DNA from: Byssochlamys sp. IMV 00236
Lineage: Eukaryota; Ascomycota; Eurotiomycetes; Eurotiales; Thermoascaceae
Assembly: GCA_001931875.2 (NCBI GenBank)
Contig: MSJH02000657.1
Location: 62,001-126,000, forward strand
Length of the DNA stretch: 64,000 bases
Reading direction: 5' to 3'
The notes beneath the pieces are model-generated. The model ran no database searches. It was given only the letters and a program-made list of their open reading frames with translations, and was not told the DNA's origin. Shown piece after piece: positions 33,838 to 44,575 of the stretch. The number at the start of each line of letters is the position of its first letter. Within the stretch, counting starts at the first letter, position 1. Both the position numbers and the translations under genes were made by a program.

Positions 33838-36210
33838 CTACACGACACCACCACTCCAATCTCTCTTCAACTTCTCGTACTTCTTCATATCAGTCACACT
33901 GGGTCTAATAAACGACTTTGCGGCAACGAAATCCTCGAATTTGATCGTATCCCGCCTCTTAATAGCCGAGTAACCGGCTCTGCGGAGCAGACTGCCCAGA
34001 TCTGCACCACTGTAACCTTCGCATTCTTGTGCCAGTCTGCGTAGCTCATCTGAGAATTCAATCGGGAGGTTGCGGACCAAAGTCTGTAGGATTTCGACGC
34101 GTTCCTCGGGACCGGGTAGGTTGACAAAGAGAAGAGTCTCCAGACGGCCGGGACGCAGCATAGCTGGGTCGATGATGTCGGGACGGTTGGTGGCTGCAAT
34201 AACATAGATTCCTTGACGGTTGCTGCCCAGACCGTCAAGCTCAGTGAGTAGGGTATTGACAACTCGGGCGGAGGCTTCGGATAAAGTGTCGTCTCGTCGA
34301 GGGACTAATGCGTCCAGCTCGTCGAAGAAGATGACGCAAGGTATTGATGAGCGAGCGCGGAGGAAGACTTGTCGGACAGCACGCTCTGATTCACCAACGT
34401 ACTTGTTGAGAAGTTCGGGTCCTTTGACGCTGATGAAGTTCGCGCGAGACTCATTGGCAACTGCCTTAGCAAGCAGTGTCTTACCGCAGCCAGGAGGACC
34501 CCAGAGAAGGACACCGGTAGGTGCTGTGATACCAACTTGGGCGTATATGTCGGGGTTCTTGATGGGCTCGACAATGGCCGTTGCCAGCTCATCGCGGATA
34601 CCTCCCAGAGCACCAATGTCTGCCCACGTGGTGTCTGGAATAGTGGCGAAACCTTCACGCTTAGATGACGGCTGGATCTTCGGCAGAGCCGTGAAGAAGT
34701 CAGCGTTAGAGACAAGAACAGTCTGGGTCTCGTCTCCCATCGGTGTCTCTTTGGCGTGCTTGATGAGACGTCGTAGTTCTTTGACCTTAGGGCTCACTTC
34801 GTCCACCACTTCTTCAATCTCCATATCTTCGCCGGTATTGGCTCTCAGAATCTCAAGATACCGTTTGATAGCGGCAGAGCCGGCCGTGGAGACCAAGTCG
34901 TTTAAGTCGGCACCCACGAAACCCGGGGTTCTCTTAGCGAGAGTTTTGAAATCAAGGTCGTCTGCGAGTTGCATCTTTCGAGTCAATGCACGAAGAATCT
35001 GTTCTCTCACAGGTTCCGATGGCACACTGAGATTGATTTCCTTGTCGAATCTGCCTCCCCGTCTCAGGGCAGGATCCAAACTATCTGGGCGATTGGTGGC
35101 AGCCAGCACAATAACAGGTTTGCCGTCAGTCTTATCAAGCGCCAAATCATCCATACACGTCAGAAGCTGAGCGACTATTCGCTTCTCCATCTCCCTCTGT
35201 GCACTCTCTCTCTTCGGTGTTATAGCATCGATCTCGTCAATAAAAATAAGACAAGGAGCCATCTTCTTCGCTTCCTCGAAATGCTCGCGCAGAGCCTTCT
35301 CTGACTCTCCAGACATTCCAGACACAATTGACGGCGCAGACACGGCAATAAAGGGAACGCCCAAATCAGCAGCAAAAGCATTTGCGATCATAGTCTTACC
35401 GCAACCAGGCGGTCCATGCAGTAGAACACCTCGCGGAGGCTGAACATTCGAAGACATGTAGACCTGAGGACGAGTCATCGGCAGAATAAGCAAGTCGGCC
35501 AGCTCTTGCATCACATCATCCATTCCACCCAAATCTGCCAGGCTCACATGAGTCGGCGGCGAGCGATCAATAGCTTCGGCCTTGCGCCGTTTCGGAGCAG
35601 ACTCGCCCGCATGCTGTCGTCTTTTGTTTGGGACCGTTGTTGACGCAGGAGCCTGCTCTGTGCCCGTAGATTCGGATGACTTTTGCGGTTTCGAGGCCGT
35701 GGACCACATGCCCACGATGCTTCGGTTCATGCCATTGGAATCCTTCGTCTCGTCAGTGATGGAGCCACAAACGGCCAAGAGCACCTCGCAAAAAAACGCA
35801 GTCATATCACACTGCTTGCCGTGAGACATACTTGAATAGCTGGTGCAGACTTGTCATCCAGGCCCTCGAAATCCCCATCTATAGAGTCCGATTCATCTCC
35901 GATAATATCGGTCTTTATCACCTCCAAGACCCTCTCTATACTATCTTCAAGAAGCTTCTTCGGTTTTCGGTTCAAACTAGAGTTGGACCGCTTGATAGTT
36001 TCATAAATAACTGCCGCAGAGACACGCAGACGGCCTCCTTCGGGCTGCTGCTCGTCGACGATCTTGCGCACAATTTGGTAGATCTGCGGAGAGCGCAATG
36101 AGAGTCAGCAAAGGTTTCTTTGTGCAATGCGCATGAAAATATGGCGCGTTACTCACCTCACGATCGAGACCTTGACCCAAGGTATTTCGACCTCGATTCC
36201 TCGGAGGCAT
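33838..36210 (-). CDS. rix7: AAA ATPase RIX7 (NVL-type, 60S ribosome export)
   Basis: Three exons, 36210-36157, 36083-35832 and 35742-33838, give 736 residues. The N-terminal part (IYQIVRKIVDEQQ ... KPKKLLEDSIERVL) matches the Rix7/NVL N-terminal domain. Two AAA modules follow: Walker A GPPGCGKT in both, Walker B FIDEIDAI and FFDELDAL, and second regions of homology AATNRPDSLDPALRR and AATNRPDIIDPAMLRPGR. Rix7 extracts Nsa1 from pre-60S particles in the nucleolus, and the double AAA ring resembles Cdc48. The third exon could start a few bases earlier; the acceptor chosen (GACGAAG) keeps phase and follows a CTGAC branch. Confidence 0.93.
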
Positions 36211-36598
36211 CTTTGAGCGCGCTGACCAGAGATTGCCTGGGAATAGAATAGATCTCTCGGTCATTGATCCCAATATTTTTGGACGGTCGGGAAAACAATG
36301 TTCCGAGGATTCCAGAACGGGATTCCGACAGGCTGGATGCGATCGATGATGGTTACTGTCGATCTCGATCGCTACACGTCCAGAAACTGTCTAGCGAACG
36401 TAGAATCGAGAAGTTTCAGGTGCTTAGGTTTGCTAGTTACCCGTAGAAAGGTAAATGCAGTCTTACAAGATTTCGGTTGTGGATGAAACTCGTACCGTAT
36501 CTTACAAGATCTGTAACGGAACTACTCGATAACGGACGTCATTCCTCGCCCAGGCACGAGCTCATCTGCGCGATCAACCATAACAATATGCTCCGACA
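36211..36598. promoter_or_regulatory. Shared divergent promoter, RIX7 / VPS20
   Basis: 388 bp between the two divergent start codons. No coding signal; the open frames at 36264-36446 and 36298-36486 have no features. Confidence 0.5.
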
Positions 36599-37439
36599 AT
36601 GGGAAACACGAACAGCTCGCACAAGATCTCCGCTCAAGATAGGTAAGTAGATCTAATGGTTGTCCCATTATCGATTTACACTATAACCCTCCAAACAACC
36701 ATAACTTCCTCGAATTAGACATATCCACATGTCCTCCCCCGCATCCGACTCCGTACGAGAATCCGCTAATGACGCATACGCTTCCTCGAAATAGGGCTAT
36801 TCTCGACTTGAAAAACCAGCGCGACAAGCTGCATCAATATCAGAGGCGTATAACTGTCCTCACCGACCGAGAGACAGCTATCGCGAAGGAATGTCTTGCA
36901 CGTGATGACCGCCGACGCGCGCTTCTGGCTCTTCGACGCAAGAAGTACCAGGAGTCGCTACTCGCGAAGACAGATGCGCAGTTAGCGCAGTTGGAGGAGC
37001 TTACGAATAGTGTCGAATTCGCTCTTGTGCAGAAGGATGTTCTGTTCGGACTGCAGCAGGGCACGAGTGTCTTGCAGGCTATTCACAAGGAGATGGGCGG
37101 TCTGGAAGCCGTAGAGAAACTGATGGGAGAGACTGAGGAGGCAAGGGCTTACCAGGAGGTTCGTCTCGCAACGGAAGGCCACTTTCTTTGCAGGATACTG
37201 ATGCGATCGCTTTGAAACAGGAGATTAGCCAGATGCTCGCTGGACAAATGTCGAACCAAGACGAAGACGAAGTCGAGGACGAACTGGAGGCGCTACAGCG
37301 TGAAGTGGAAGGGGTTTCCTTGCCAAATGCTCCTACGTCTACTCTCCCAGAAGGATCAGAGAAAGAAAAGGAGGAAAAGGCGAAAGCGAGGGCGAGGGCG
37401 AGGGCGAAAGAAAGAGCCGCCGTGCCGTTGGCTGCTTGA
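36599..37439 (+). CDS. vps20: ESCRT-III subunit VPS20 (CHMP6-like)
   Basis: Three exons, 36599-36642, 36795-37158 and 37221-37439, give 208 residues. The short first exon encodes MGNTNSSHKISAQD, providing Gly2 for N-myristoylation, as in Vps20/CHMP6. The Snf7 core follows: AILDLKNQRDKLHQYQRRI, ALLALRRKKYQESLL, NVEF-like SVEFALVQKDVLFGLQQG, and the MIM-proximal DEDEVEDELEALQ. The C-terminus is a Lys/Ala/Arg repeat. Vps20 nucleates Snf7 on endosomes in multivesicular body sorting and joins ESCRT-II to ESCRT-III. Intron 1 is unusually long here (152 nt). For intron 2 the distal acceptor gives the conserved AYQEEISQML join. Confidence 0.9.
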
Positions 37440-37811
37440 TTACACATATATCAACGACCGATCATTGTTCTTTTTCTGGGTTTCAGTCATGCAAGCCGCA
37501 TAGCTGGCGCTGGAGGTCCGTCTGGGTTTGATATTCCCCCATTAAATGGGTTATATACATATACAGCTGGCGCGCTTTCTGTCCATGGTCAGTGTTTTTT
37601 TTTTTTTCTTCCGTTGGTCGCTTGGTTCAGGAGACTAGTTTTACAGCTGTTAATACCAGGAGTATTACCGCTTAGACAATTTCATTATATCATCAGAGCA
37701 AAGTAATATGTACTCCATAATAATTTTCTCACTTCGTCCTACTTTTCTACACGTATCTTCCCATGGAGGTCCCGCATGTCGCTGCCAAATCATAGCCTCC
37801 TCGCTCAGCAT
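37440..37811. other. Convergent 3' intergenic region (VPS20 / PITH protein)
   Basis: No gene was recognised. Contains a T run near 37,597-37,607. Confidence 0.5.
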
Positions 37812-38687
37812 TTACTGTCCCGGCATTATCCTTCCACCTACGCCCTCCACACCCTGGATGGCAACATGGTCGCTAGGGTTTGCAGCAGCCTCGTAAAGGA
37901 AGCTCACTGGTTCCCTGCTCAGCGCCATAAATTGGCCTTTGAAGCCAACGTATCCCACCTTAGTAACCTCTTCCTCCCCGTCACTCCAGTTATCCTCGAA
38001 GAATAAGGTGATGGAAGTCGTCGCATTCCAGTGTGCGCGATTCAGCGGTAACTCGAAGACATCTGCACCAGGCACTGGCTGTGGGACTTCGACAGTCTGC
38101 GTTGGGGTGAGATCTGATGCTGTGCTGAAATCGAGGTCGTTGCGATTCTTGAAGAGCTTGAGCGTCTTGGGCGCGGAGGGAGTCGGTGCCGTGTATAGGA
38201 GGATGGAATGTAGCTTTACTTGTCCGGCGAAACTGTTTTGCTCAGGTGGAGCGTGGTCAGTTTAATTTTCTCATGAGAATATAGACGAAGCCTCGCCTCT
38301 GCTGTTGGAAGAGGATGTACTGAGGGGTGACGGCGGGGTAAGATTCTGGGACCTCAAAAGCACAGCGGAAGACAGCACGCACGGGATATACATGAGCAAC
38401 TGCTCATCAGCATCGCTCTCAAGCTCCGGGTTATCATTAAGTCTTTCAGTCCAGGTTTTCTGCACAATAGCAGCACCGGATTTCGGCGTCGCCTCTGCGT
38501 TCTGTCAACGACGCACGTCCGTAAAGTCTGAGCCGGCTGGCATACCGTTTAGGGTGACTATGGAGTCAAACTGGATCTGGGAGTAAAGCAGGGACTGGAC
38601 GGCGGGGGTGATGTCGTCTGAGTGGTCGTGGCCATCTTCTCCATGGCAATGGCCCCCATGGTGATGATGATGATGATGCCCTGACAT
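37812..38687 (-). CDS. PITH domain protein (TXNL1 C-terminal-like)
   Basis: Three exons, 38687-38546, 38494-38383 and 38232-37812, give 224 residues with matching phases. The N-terminus is strikingly His-rich (seven consecutive His near residue 4, then HCHGEDGHDHSDD). The PITH domain includes ESDADEQLLMYIPFAGQVKLHSI, LKLFKNRNDLDFSTASD-type text, PVPGADVFELPLNRAHWN and LFFEDNWSDGEEEVTKVGYVGFKG. PITH domains of TXNL1 type associate with the proteasome. Here it stands alone without a thioredoxin domain, as in PITHD1-type proteins. The His-rich start might bind metal, which is inference. It is probably cytosolic or nuclear. Confidence 0.87.
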
Positions 38688-39031
38688 CCTGGTGGTGTTT
38701 TGTGATGTTGCGAGTTGACAGGACTACTACGCAGGTCTAAAACGGATCTTTTTCACTTCGAACATACAAACACATCTCCCTCAGCTTGGTAGAGCAGCAC
38801 CCATGATGGATGTATATCATTATCATAGCATCGAGGATTATCCTAGAGGGCAGATAGTGCTCTAGAGATCGGCCATGTTCAATGAGGGCCGAGGCAGAGA
38901 ATCCCTGCGTAAACGATTATGACATCACAGCTAGACTACTAACTATTTGAGCTGAAAAGTGAAGGCATTAGATCTATACCAAATCCTACACAATCTGATG
39001 ATACCACGCCCCGCACATAAGAACTGCCCGG
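38688..39031. other. Intergenic, PITH promoter and helicase 3' end
   Basis: 344 bp between two minus-strand genes. No coding or repeat feature was recognised. Confidence 0.5.
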
Positions 39032-41207
39032 CTATCGTATTCTATAATATTCCGGCGCATACTCAACAAGATAACCCTTCTCGATTTTGGTGATATCACG
39101 GATGAATGTCTTGTCGCCGGTCTGTAATATCTCATGGAATATAACCCAATCTGCCTTACGATTCTAGGAGAGCATAGTTAGTATAAATAACCTCACGGAA
39201 ACTAAAGCTGTAGGTAAAGGGGTGAAACTCACAAACATCAACGAGCTTGGATGAGCATGCAAGGTGAGCCCTCCACTGACTGTCTTGAAAGTCCCATCAG
39301 GCTGCATCTTTGCAGCATGAGCAAAATACCCGGTGGTCAGACATCTCTGGATCTTCTCCGGCTGTCTGGAGAGGTCTGTTTGTTTCTCGTTGGAGGAAAG
39401 AGACTCATCGACCTGGATTCCAAAGCGCTCTAAGTACCGTTTCAGCTGTGCCCTGATGCTGACAGCCCTTAACATTGATTTGTAGTTGAGATGATTCTCA
39501 CGGCACCACTTCGAGTCCTTCTTTCCTCGAGTGACGAACGCATGGTAGACATTTAGATATGTCAAATGATCGCCTTCCTCAACAGCAAACTTCCTACGAG
39601 TGCTCTCCATAGCCTTTTTATCGCTCTCATGATGCGACCACACTGTGCCCTGGAGACTGACCATCGCAGCGATAGTAAGAATCTCGCTCAAGCACCCAAA
39701 TGAGGGTGCGCTGAGAAGCACTTTTCCCATCATTGGCTCGACTGCTAGTTCCGCCATACGAATTCCAAGCGGCTTCGTGAGCTTGGCATAATCGTCCAGA
39801 GCACCTAGGGAGTAAAGAAGCTCGAGTGCTCTAATTACAAGCTCAGCCGGCGGTGGTGACAGGAAATCGAAACGTACTATGTTGTCTATACCCAGCGCCT
39901 TCAACTGCAATATGACTGGCGCCAGGTTCGACCGCTGTATTTCTGGGACTGTAGCTTCTGCAAGGTTTTCGTACGTTTGCTCTGTATAAAGACGGAAGCA
40001 TTTCCCAGGTTTCGTCCTTCCAGCTCGACCTGCACGTTGAGTGGCGGATGCCTTCGAAATCGGAACGGCAGTCAATGTTTCTATGCCGGTGGTCGGGTTG
40101 TACGCGCGCAACTTCGCAAAACCGCAGTCGATAACATACACTATGCCGTCAATCGTAACCGATGCTTCAGCGATATTTGTAGATACAATGACCTTGCGGG
40201 TATTCTGGGGTGCTGGTTCGAAGACGTAGAGCTGTTGTTCTGTTGTAAGACCGGCATATAGTGGAAGAGGAAGTAAAGATTGAGCCTTTGGATGAAGCAT
40301 CTGTGCACGTTCAGATATCATCTGAATGGTAGCATCGATTTCCTCTCGTCCTGTCAAAAATACCAGAATGTCGCCGTCTGGCTCTTGGGTATGTATATCG
40401 AAAATGGTCTTCACTGCACGTTCGACGTAGTCCTCAGCCGGGCTCTCCAGGTAGAGGATATCCACTGGGTACATTCTCCCTTCTAAACTGATAATTCTCC
40501 CAACGCTTCCACCAAGCTCGCCGTTGCCGGCTTCGGTTTGAAACTCATCGCCAGCAAAGAAGCGTAGAAAGTCTTCGGCTTGCAGGGTAGCACTGCTGAC
40601 CACTATTCGAAGATCAGATCTCTTCTTTCTGATTTTCTTCAGAACCCCCAGGAGCACATCCGTACTCAGGGATCGCTCATGGGCCTCATCAACCATAATG
40701 ACGGAATACCGTGATAATAGAGGATCCACAAGAGCCTCTCGAAGGAGTAAGCCGTCGGTCAGAAACTTGACCCTCGTTGCTGCTGACGTCAGATCCTCAA
40801 AACGGATCGAATATCCAACCTCTTCTCCGACATTACAGCGCATCTCTTCTGCAACTCTCGTGGCCACGGTTGTGGCAGCCACCCGCCGAGGCTATATATA
40901 CGCGTTAGCTAACATGGGTCACTCAGTCACTAGAGACAAAAGCAACGAGAGAGTAATCATTGAAATAGAGTAACTGACCTACCTGCGTGACTCCGATAAC
41001 TTTGCCGTCTGCTGTCCATCCTGCTTGGTCAAGATACTGCGGTAACTGCGTTGTCTTCCCGCTTCCAGTTTGTCCGACCACAATCGTTACAGGATAGGTC
41101 TCAATGAGGTAGAGCAAGCTCTGTTTGTGCCTAGCAATAGGAAGTAATGATGATGGCTTATATAATGAGGGGATAAAGGTGGTGGAAAGATCGAAATCCG
41201 AAGCCAT
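39032..41207 (-). CDS. DEAH-box RNA helicase, DHX35-like
   Basis: Three exons, 41207-40983, 40891-39233 and 39163-39032, give 671 residues. Motifs: Walker A GQTGSGKTTQ (motif I), PRRVAA (Ia) split by intron 1, FLTDGLLLRE (Ib), DEAH in VDEAHERS (II), SSATL (III), and QRAGRAGRTKPGKCFRLY (VI). The HA2 and OB-fold regions follow, ending with EKGYLVEYAPEYYRIR in the last exon. The short N-terminus and RFEDLTSAATRVKFLTDG are closest to the DHX35 group rather than Prp2/Prp16/Prp22/Prp43. DHX35 has been found in the catalytic spliceosome; the group is absent from S. cerevisiae. The role is by homology. The nucleus is the likely location. Confidence 0.88.
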
Positions 41208-41668
41208 TTTTAGCTGCCCGTTTATTTTTGACCTGGACAGATCTAGAGTGAGGAATAGTAGATGGAAGGATCATTATAATCATGCATATTTCATAGTAGA
41301 TCCCCAGAAGAGACTTCAGTGCATCGGAGGCACAGGTCAGCTTTACTAGAACGCAGGAACAATGCTTTGAGCTAGATCGTTAGCCATCCAGTTAGATAGG
41401 ATGAACGAGGCGTGCAGCTCCTTAGGTACTTACATAAGCATGCAACTAGGAGATCCCACGTGATTCATGCAATGTCATGCTTCGCCCCACGCGGTTGTGG
41501 CTTAGGCTGTTTTGGAGCTTCGGCGTACAGCGATGAGAGGCGGAGATCTATCGCCCTGGCTCCTTATATCTTCCAACGGTTCTGCCTGATTCCAGTCACC
41601 TTTTCCATTAGAAAGTTCCCCATCACTTTGGTTCAACAAAAGATCCCATTGCTGCGACACTGTTCCCC
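41208..41668. promoter_or_regulatory. Shared divergent promoter, DHX35-like / CUE5
   Basis: 461 bp separate the two start codons. The frame at 41412-41720 runs into the first exon of CUE5 in another frame and has no features. Confidence 0.5.
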
Positions 41669-43125
41669 ATGGCAGACGAAGACAAGACCGTATTTCACCT
41701 CCATACCTCCCTGTAGTTAACATGACAAGCTAACTGGGTTCAAAGGCCACGCCCACCAAGGCTGCGGCGGCGCTCAGCAGTCCTAAGCCTGAGTCCCCGA
41801 CTACGGCACGTCCTCTAGACTTCGATGGCGATGATGAACCACAAGAAAGCGGCGTTACTTCATCTTCAGCAGCTCCGGGACAATCTGCGGAATCGGCACC
41901 TGCCCCGCCGCCGAAACCACCACGGCCATTGACTCCGCAACAACAAGCCGAGAACACCCTCAAGGAAGCATTTCCGACTGTCGAAGCCTCTGTTGTCAAG
42001 GCCATTCTCGTAGCAAGCGGTGGGAACTTAGAGAGGGCTTTCCATGCGCTTCTGGGTTGGTGACTCTCATTTATTGATTGCAGATGTAATGCTGACTCTG
42101 TTGGCCTAGGCATGACCGATCCCAACGCCCAACAGGAAGACCTGCCACCTCCAAGGCCTCCGCGACCATCGACTGCCACATCTACAGCGCAGAGCCAGCT
42201 CGAGGCTGACGAGCGGTATGCCCGCCAGCTGGCAGAACACTACAGCGGGGCCGCCCGTCGAGGACCACCATCGGGCTGGGACGGGAACCAGCGCCCGCGA
42301 AGCAGAAGAGAAAGTGGAGAGGAACGGGAATATAGCTTTTTTGATGGTAACGCGATGCTGGCCTCTGGTATGAATTCTGATCACTAATCACCTTCGACAA
42401 ACAGACGACCTTCCTGTAATCCGCGAGAATATCCGTAAGGGATTCTTGGATACACAGTCGAAAGTGAATTCCTGGGTCCAGAATTTGAAGAAGAAGCTCG
42501 ATGGCGAAGAAGACGAAGATCAGCCTGCAGGAGGATATCATCGCGACAGCGGCAGCTATGGCAGGCCCAGACGCAGTGGCGATATGGGCCGTCGCAGCGC
42601 TGATCGCGAGCGCTATGATGCAGACCCTCAAGTAATCAGCGACGACTTCGCGACACTGGAGTTACGGGATGCTGAAGGTCTGTTATTGCTTGCATGAGAG
42701 GAGCATCCAGAGACTAACGCATCTTCATAGTGCCCCCACCTCGTCCAGCTCGACCACTCGCAAACCCGAATCTATTCCAGACCTCTTCTCCTTCTCCAGA
42801 TAGGCGTAAGGTCTCCTTCCAAGAGGGTCCACCTGAAGAAATTGACAATCTTTACGATGCTCCAGAATCCGCCCAACGCGCACCGTCCACCGGAGGCAAG
42901 TCCAGCAAATGGCAGCCCTTGGCTACTGTCGATCCGTCTCCTGTGGGAGAACACGACCCATTTAGCCTCGGCGACAGCGATGATGAAAAGGAAACGAAAA
43001 ATAAAGATGCCAATGCAGACGAAGCGGATCGTGTGAAGCAAGCTACGACCGAAGCGATAGCTGGGGAAATCGGATCCAGCTCGAAGGATGATAATAGACC
43101 GGAGAATAAGGAGACGGGACATTAA
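41669..43125 (+). CDS. cue5: CUE-domain ubiquitin-binding autophagy receptor, CUE5-like
   Basis: Five exons, 41669-41689, 41746-42055, 42110-42346, 42405-42677 and 42731-43125, give 411 residues. The first exon is seven codons. A CUE domain lies at about residues 74-116 (LKEAFPTVEASVVKAIL ... LERAFHALLGM), including the FP and LL positions that contact ubiquitin. Most of the rest is Pro/Ser/acidic low complexity. A WQPL motif in SSKWQPLATVDP matches the Atg8-interacting motif of yeast Cue5, so the protein probably links ubiquitinated aggregates to Atg8 in selective autophagy. All four introns are 52-57 nt and phase-consistent. Confidence 0.88.
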
Positions 43126-43434
43126 ACACGATCTAGTAGTCATATTTCTTTTTTCTTTTCTCGGCATCGCCCAGATTGTGATATCCATTTTGTCAATATG
43201 TATTTCCTTTCAGGACTCTCCCGCTCCAGCTGCGTGATTACAACCCGCAGCATGCGTATGCATCATAAGCGTGCCAAAGTTGGGCATATAATCTCATAAG
43301 CTCCGTCCTTACCATACGGATTCTGGGCCTTACAAGAAGACTGAAATGGGTATCTCTCATTGGAAATAAATAGTGTTCGTAGCGTCATAAAACCCAACCG
43401 TCCAAAGTCCATATTCTCCCCAAAATCACCATCC
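43126..43434. other. Convergent 3' intergenic region (CUE5 / MZT1)
   Basis: 309 bp of 3' flank for two convergent genes; no further feature was recognised. Confidence 0.5.
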
Positions 43435-43847
43435 TCAGTCCGCTCTGCCAGGTAGACCTCGTCTTGCTGCGGATGCGGGGGCTGCTTTTCTCAAGTCTTG
43501 GATGACCGCCTGTAACACGATCCGTATCAGCTTCTGCCCCCTTCGTGCCGAAACCCTCCCACGTCCAGTATTGTTCTCAATGACTCACCGCAAGCGCATC
43601 TGGATTGACGCCATTCTCGATTAGCGACACACAAAGAGAAAGCTCGGTTCGATCGAGATGTGTATTCTAGAAAGAAAGAAAAAGAAAAAAGGGAAAAGCG
43701 ATTAGTAGCTCGACACCATTTTTTAACCAAGACCCGGTTGACACAGGATCCTCGAAAGGGGAAGCTTACCAGCAACGTGGAGATTTCGTGTAAGATATCA
43801 ATGACTTCTCTCGCAGCCTGCCGCTTGTCATCTTGTTGGGAAGGCAT
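43435..43847 (-). CDS. mzt1: Mitotic-spindle organizing protein 1 (Mozart1/MZT1)
   Basis: Three very short exons, 43847-43770, 43666-43589 and 43509-43435, of 26, 26 and 25 codons, give 76 residues. No exon is long enough to look like a gene on its own. The joined protein reads AREVIDILHEISTLL, then LDRTELSLCVSLIENGVNPDALA, then AVIQDLRK, which is the Mozart1 family from end to end. Mzt1 binds the N-termini of gamma-tubulin complex proteins and is needed to recruit the gamma-tubulin complex to spindle pole bodies. Introns are 103 and 79 nt with good GTAAGC and GTGAGT donors. Family size is usually 60-80 residues, so it appears complete. Confidence 0.92.
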
Positions 43848-44546
43848 TTTATTCGCTGAGGATGCGCAGGAACATAGTCTTGCGGGGAGACTCGTTAAAA
43901 GGTGATTGACGCGCGAAGTCGCGGTAGACTAGATTATTAGTTCCTGACTGTGCCAAGTAGGTAGTGGGCTCCTCGTTGCGCCGGCGTTGAGCTAATCTAT
44001 TTCAGAATTAGTTACTGTGTCCTACTTATTCCGAGCCAATTAAATGCATAGTATATACTATATACTTACTTCAATAAACGGCCGGGCATAACGCGCCTAA
44101 TAGATCCAGTGATTATACAGCGGAATACGCTGATAACTATAAGTTTCGTATGTACTTAACTATCCTATTATTTTACTACTACACGTCTCTGCTTTAGCTA
44201 CGGCCCTAAAAGAGCCGCATTGCCCGGGTGCTACCACGTGGAGGTACAGAGTCCGATTTCAGCACCCTTCCCCCTCTTTCTTATCAGTACAGCTACGATG
44301 CCCGGGTTGATCGCAAAATACTAATTGATACTTGCAGTTCAGCCCTCCTGAGACACCTTGAAGCGTTCGGCTTACAGCCTAGTTGTCATCAAGGACCCAG
44401 TCGAAGCCTACCCACGAAGAAGAGCAACTAGTATAGGATCGTCATGTCGTCAATTGATACTTGCAGTTCAGCCCTTCTGGGACACCTTGAAGCGTTCGGC
44501 TTACAGCCTAGTTGTCATCATCGCTATAATGTGCACGTCTAGAAAT
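43848..44546. other. AT-rich spacer with duplicated segments
   Basis: No gene. 43,920-44,210 is AT-rich with frequent stops. The right half holds a 73-bp direct repeat and the left arm of a hairpin, listed separately. This marks the change from the core block into accessory DNA. Confidence 0.5.
44323..44523. repeat. Two direct copies of a ~73-bp segment, 129 bp apart
   Basis: The segment beginning AATTGATACTTGCAGTTCAG occurs at 44323-44395 and again at 44452-44523, differing at only a few bases (for example CCTCCTGAGA versus CCTTCTGGGA). The differences are transitions. The second copy runs directly into the hairpin at 44515. No coding frame or element ends were recognised. Confidence 0.8.
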
Positions 44547-44575
44547 CTAGACGGACAGCATTATAGCGATGATGA
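44515..44575. repeat. Inverted repeat (hairpin) overlapping a gene's 3' end
   Basis: The left arm 44515-44543 and right arm 44546-44575 pair over TCATCATCGCTATAATG on the outside and GTCTAGA at the centre, with a small internal mismatch and a 2-base loop. The right arm is the last codons and the stop of the minus-strand gene ending at 44,547, so part of that coding end exists in inverted copy just outside it. It could form a strong RNA hairpin in the 3' UTR. Confidence 0.8.

Noticed and set aside
34220..35170. 316-codon plus-strand frame inside RIX7
   Set aside because: Antisense shadow of the AAA domains; Ser/Arg-rich translation without any domain.
37159..37193. Proximal acceptor (TTTGCAG) for VPS20 intron 2, adding DTDAIALKQ
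   Set aside because: It would make a 35-nt intron, and the distal acceptor gives the conserved join; an in-frame minor isoform is not excluded.
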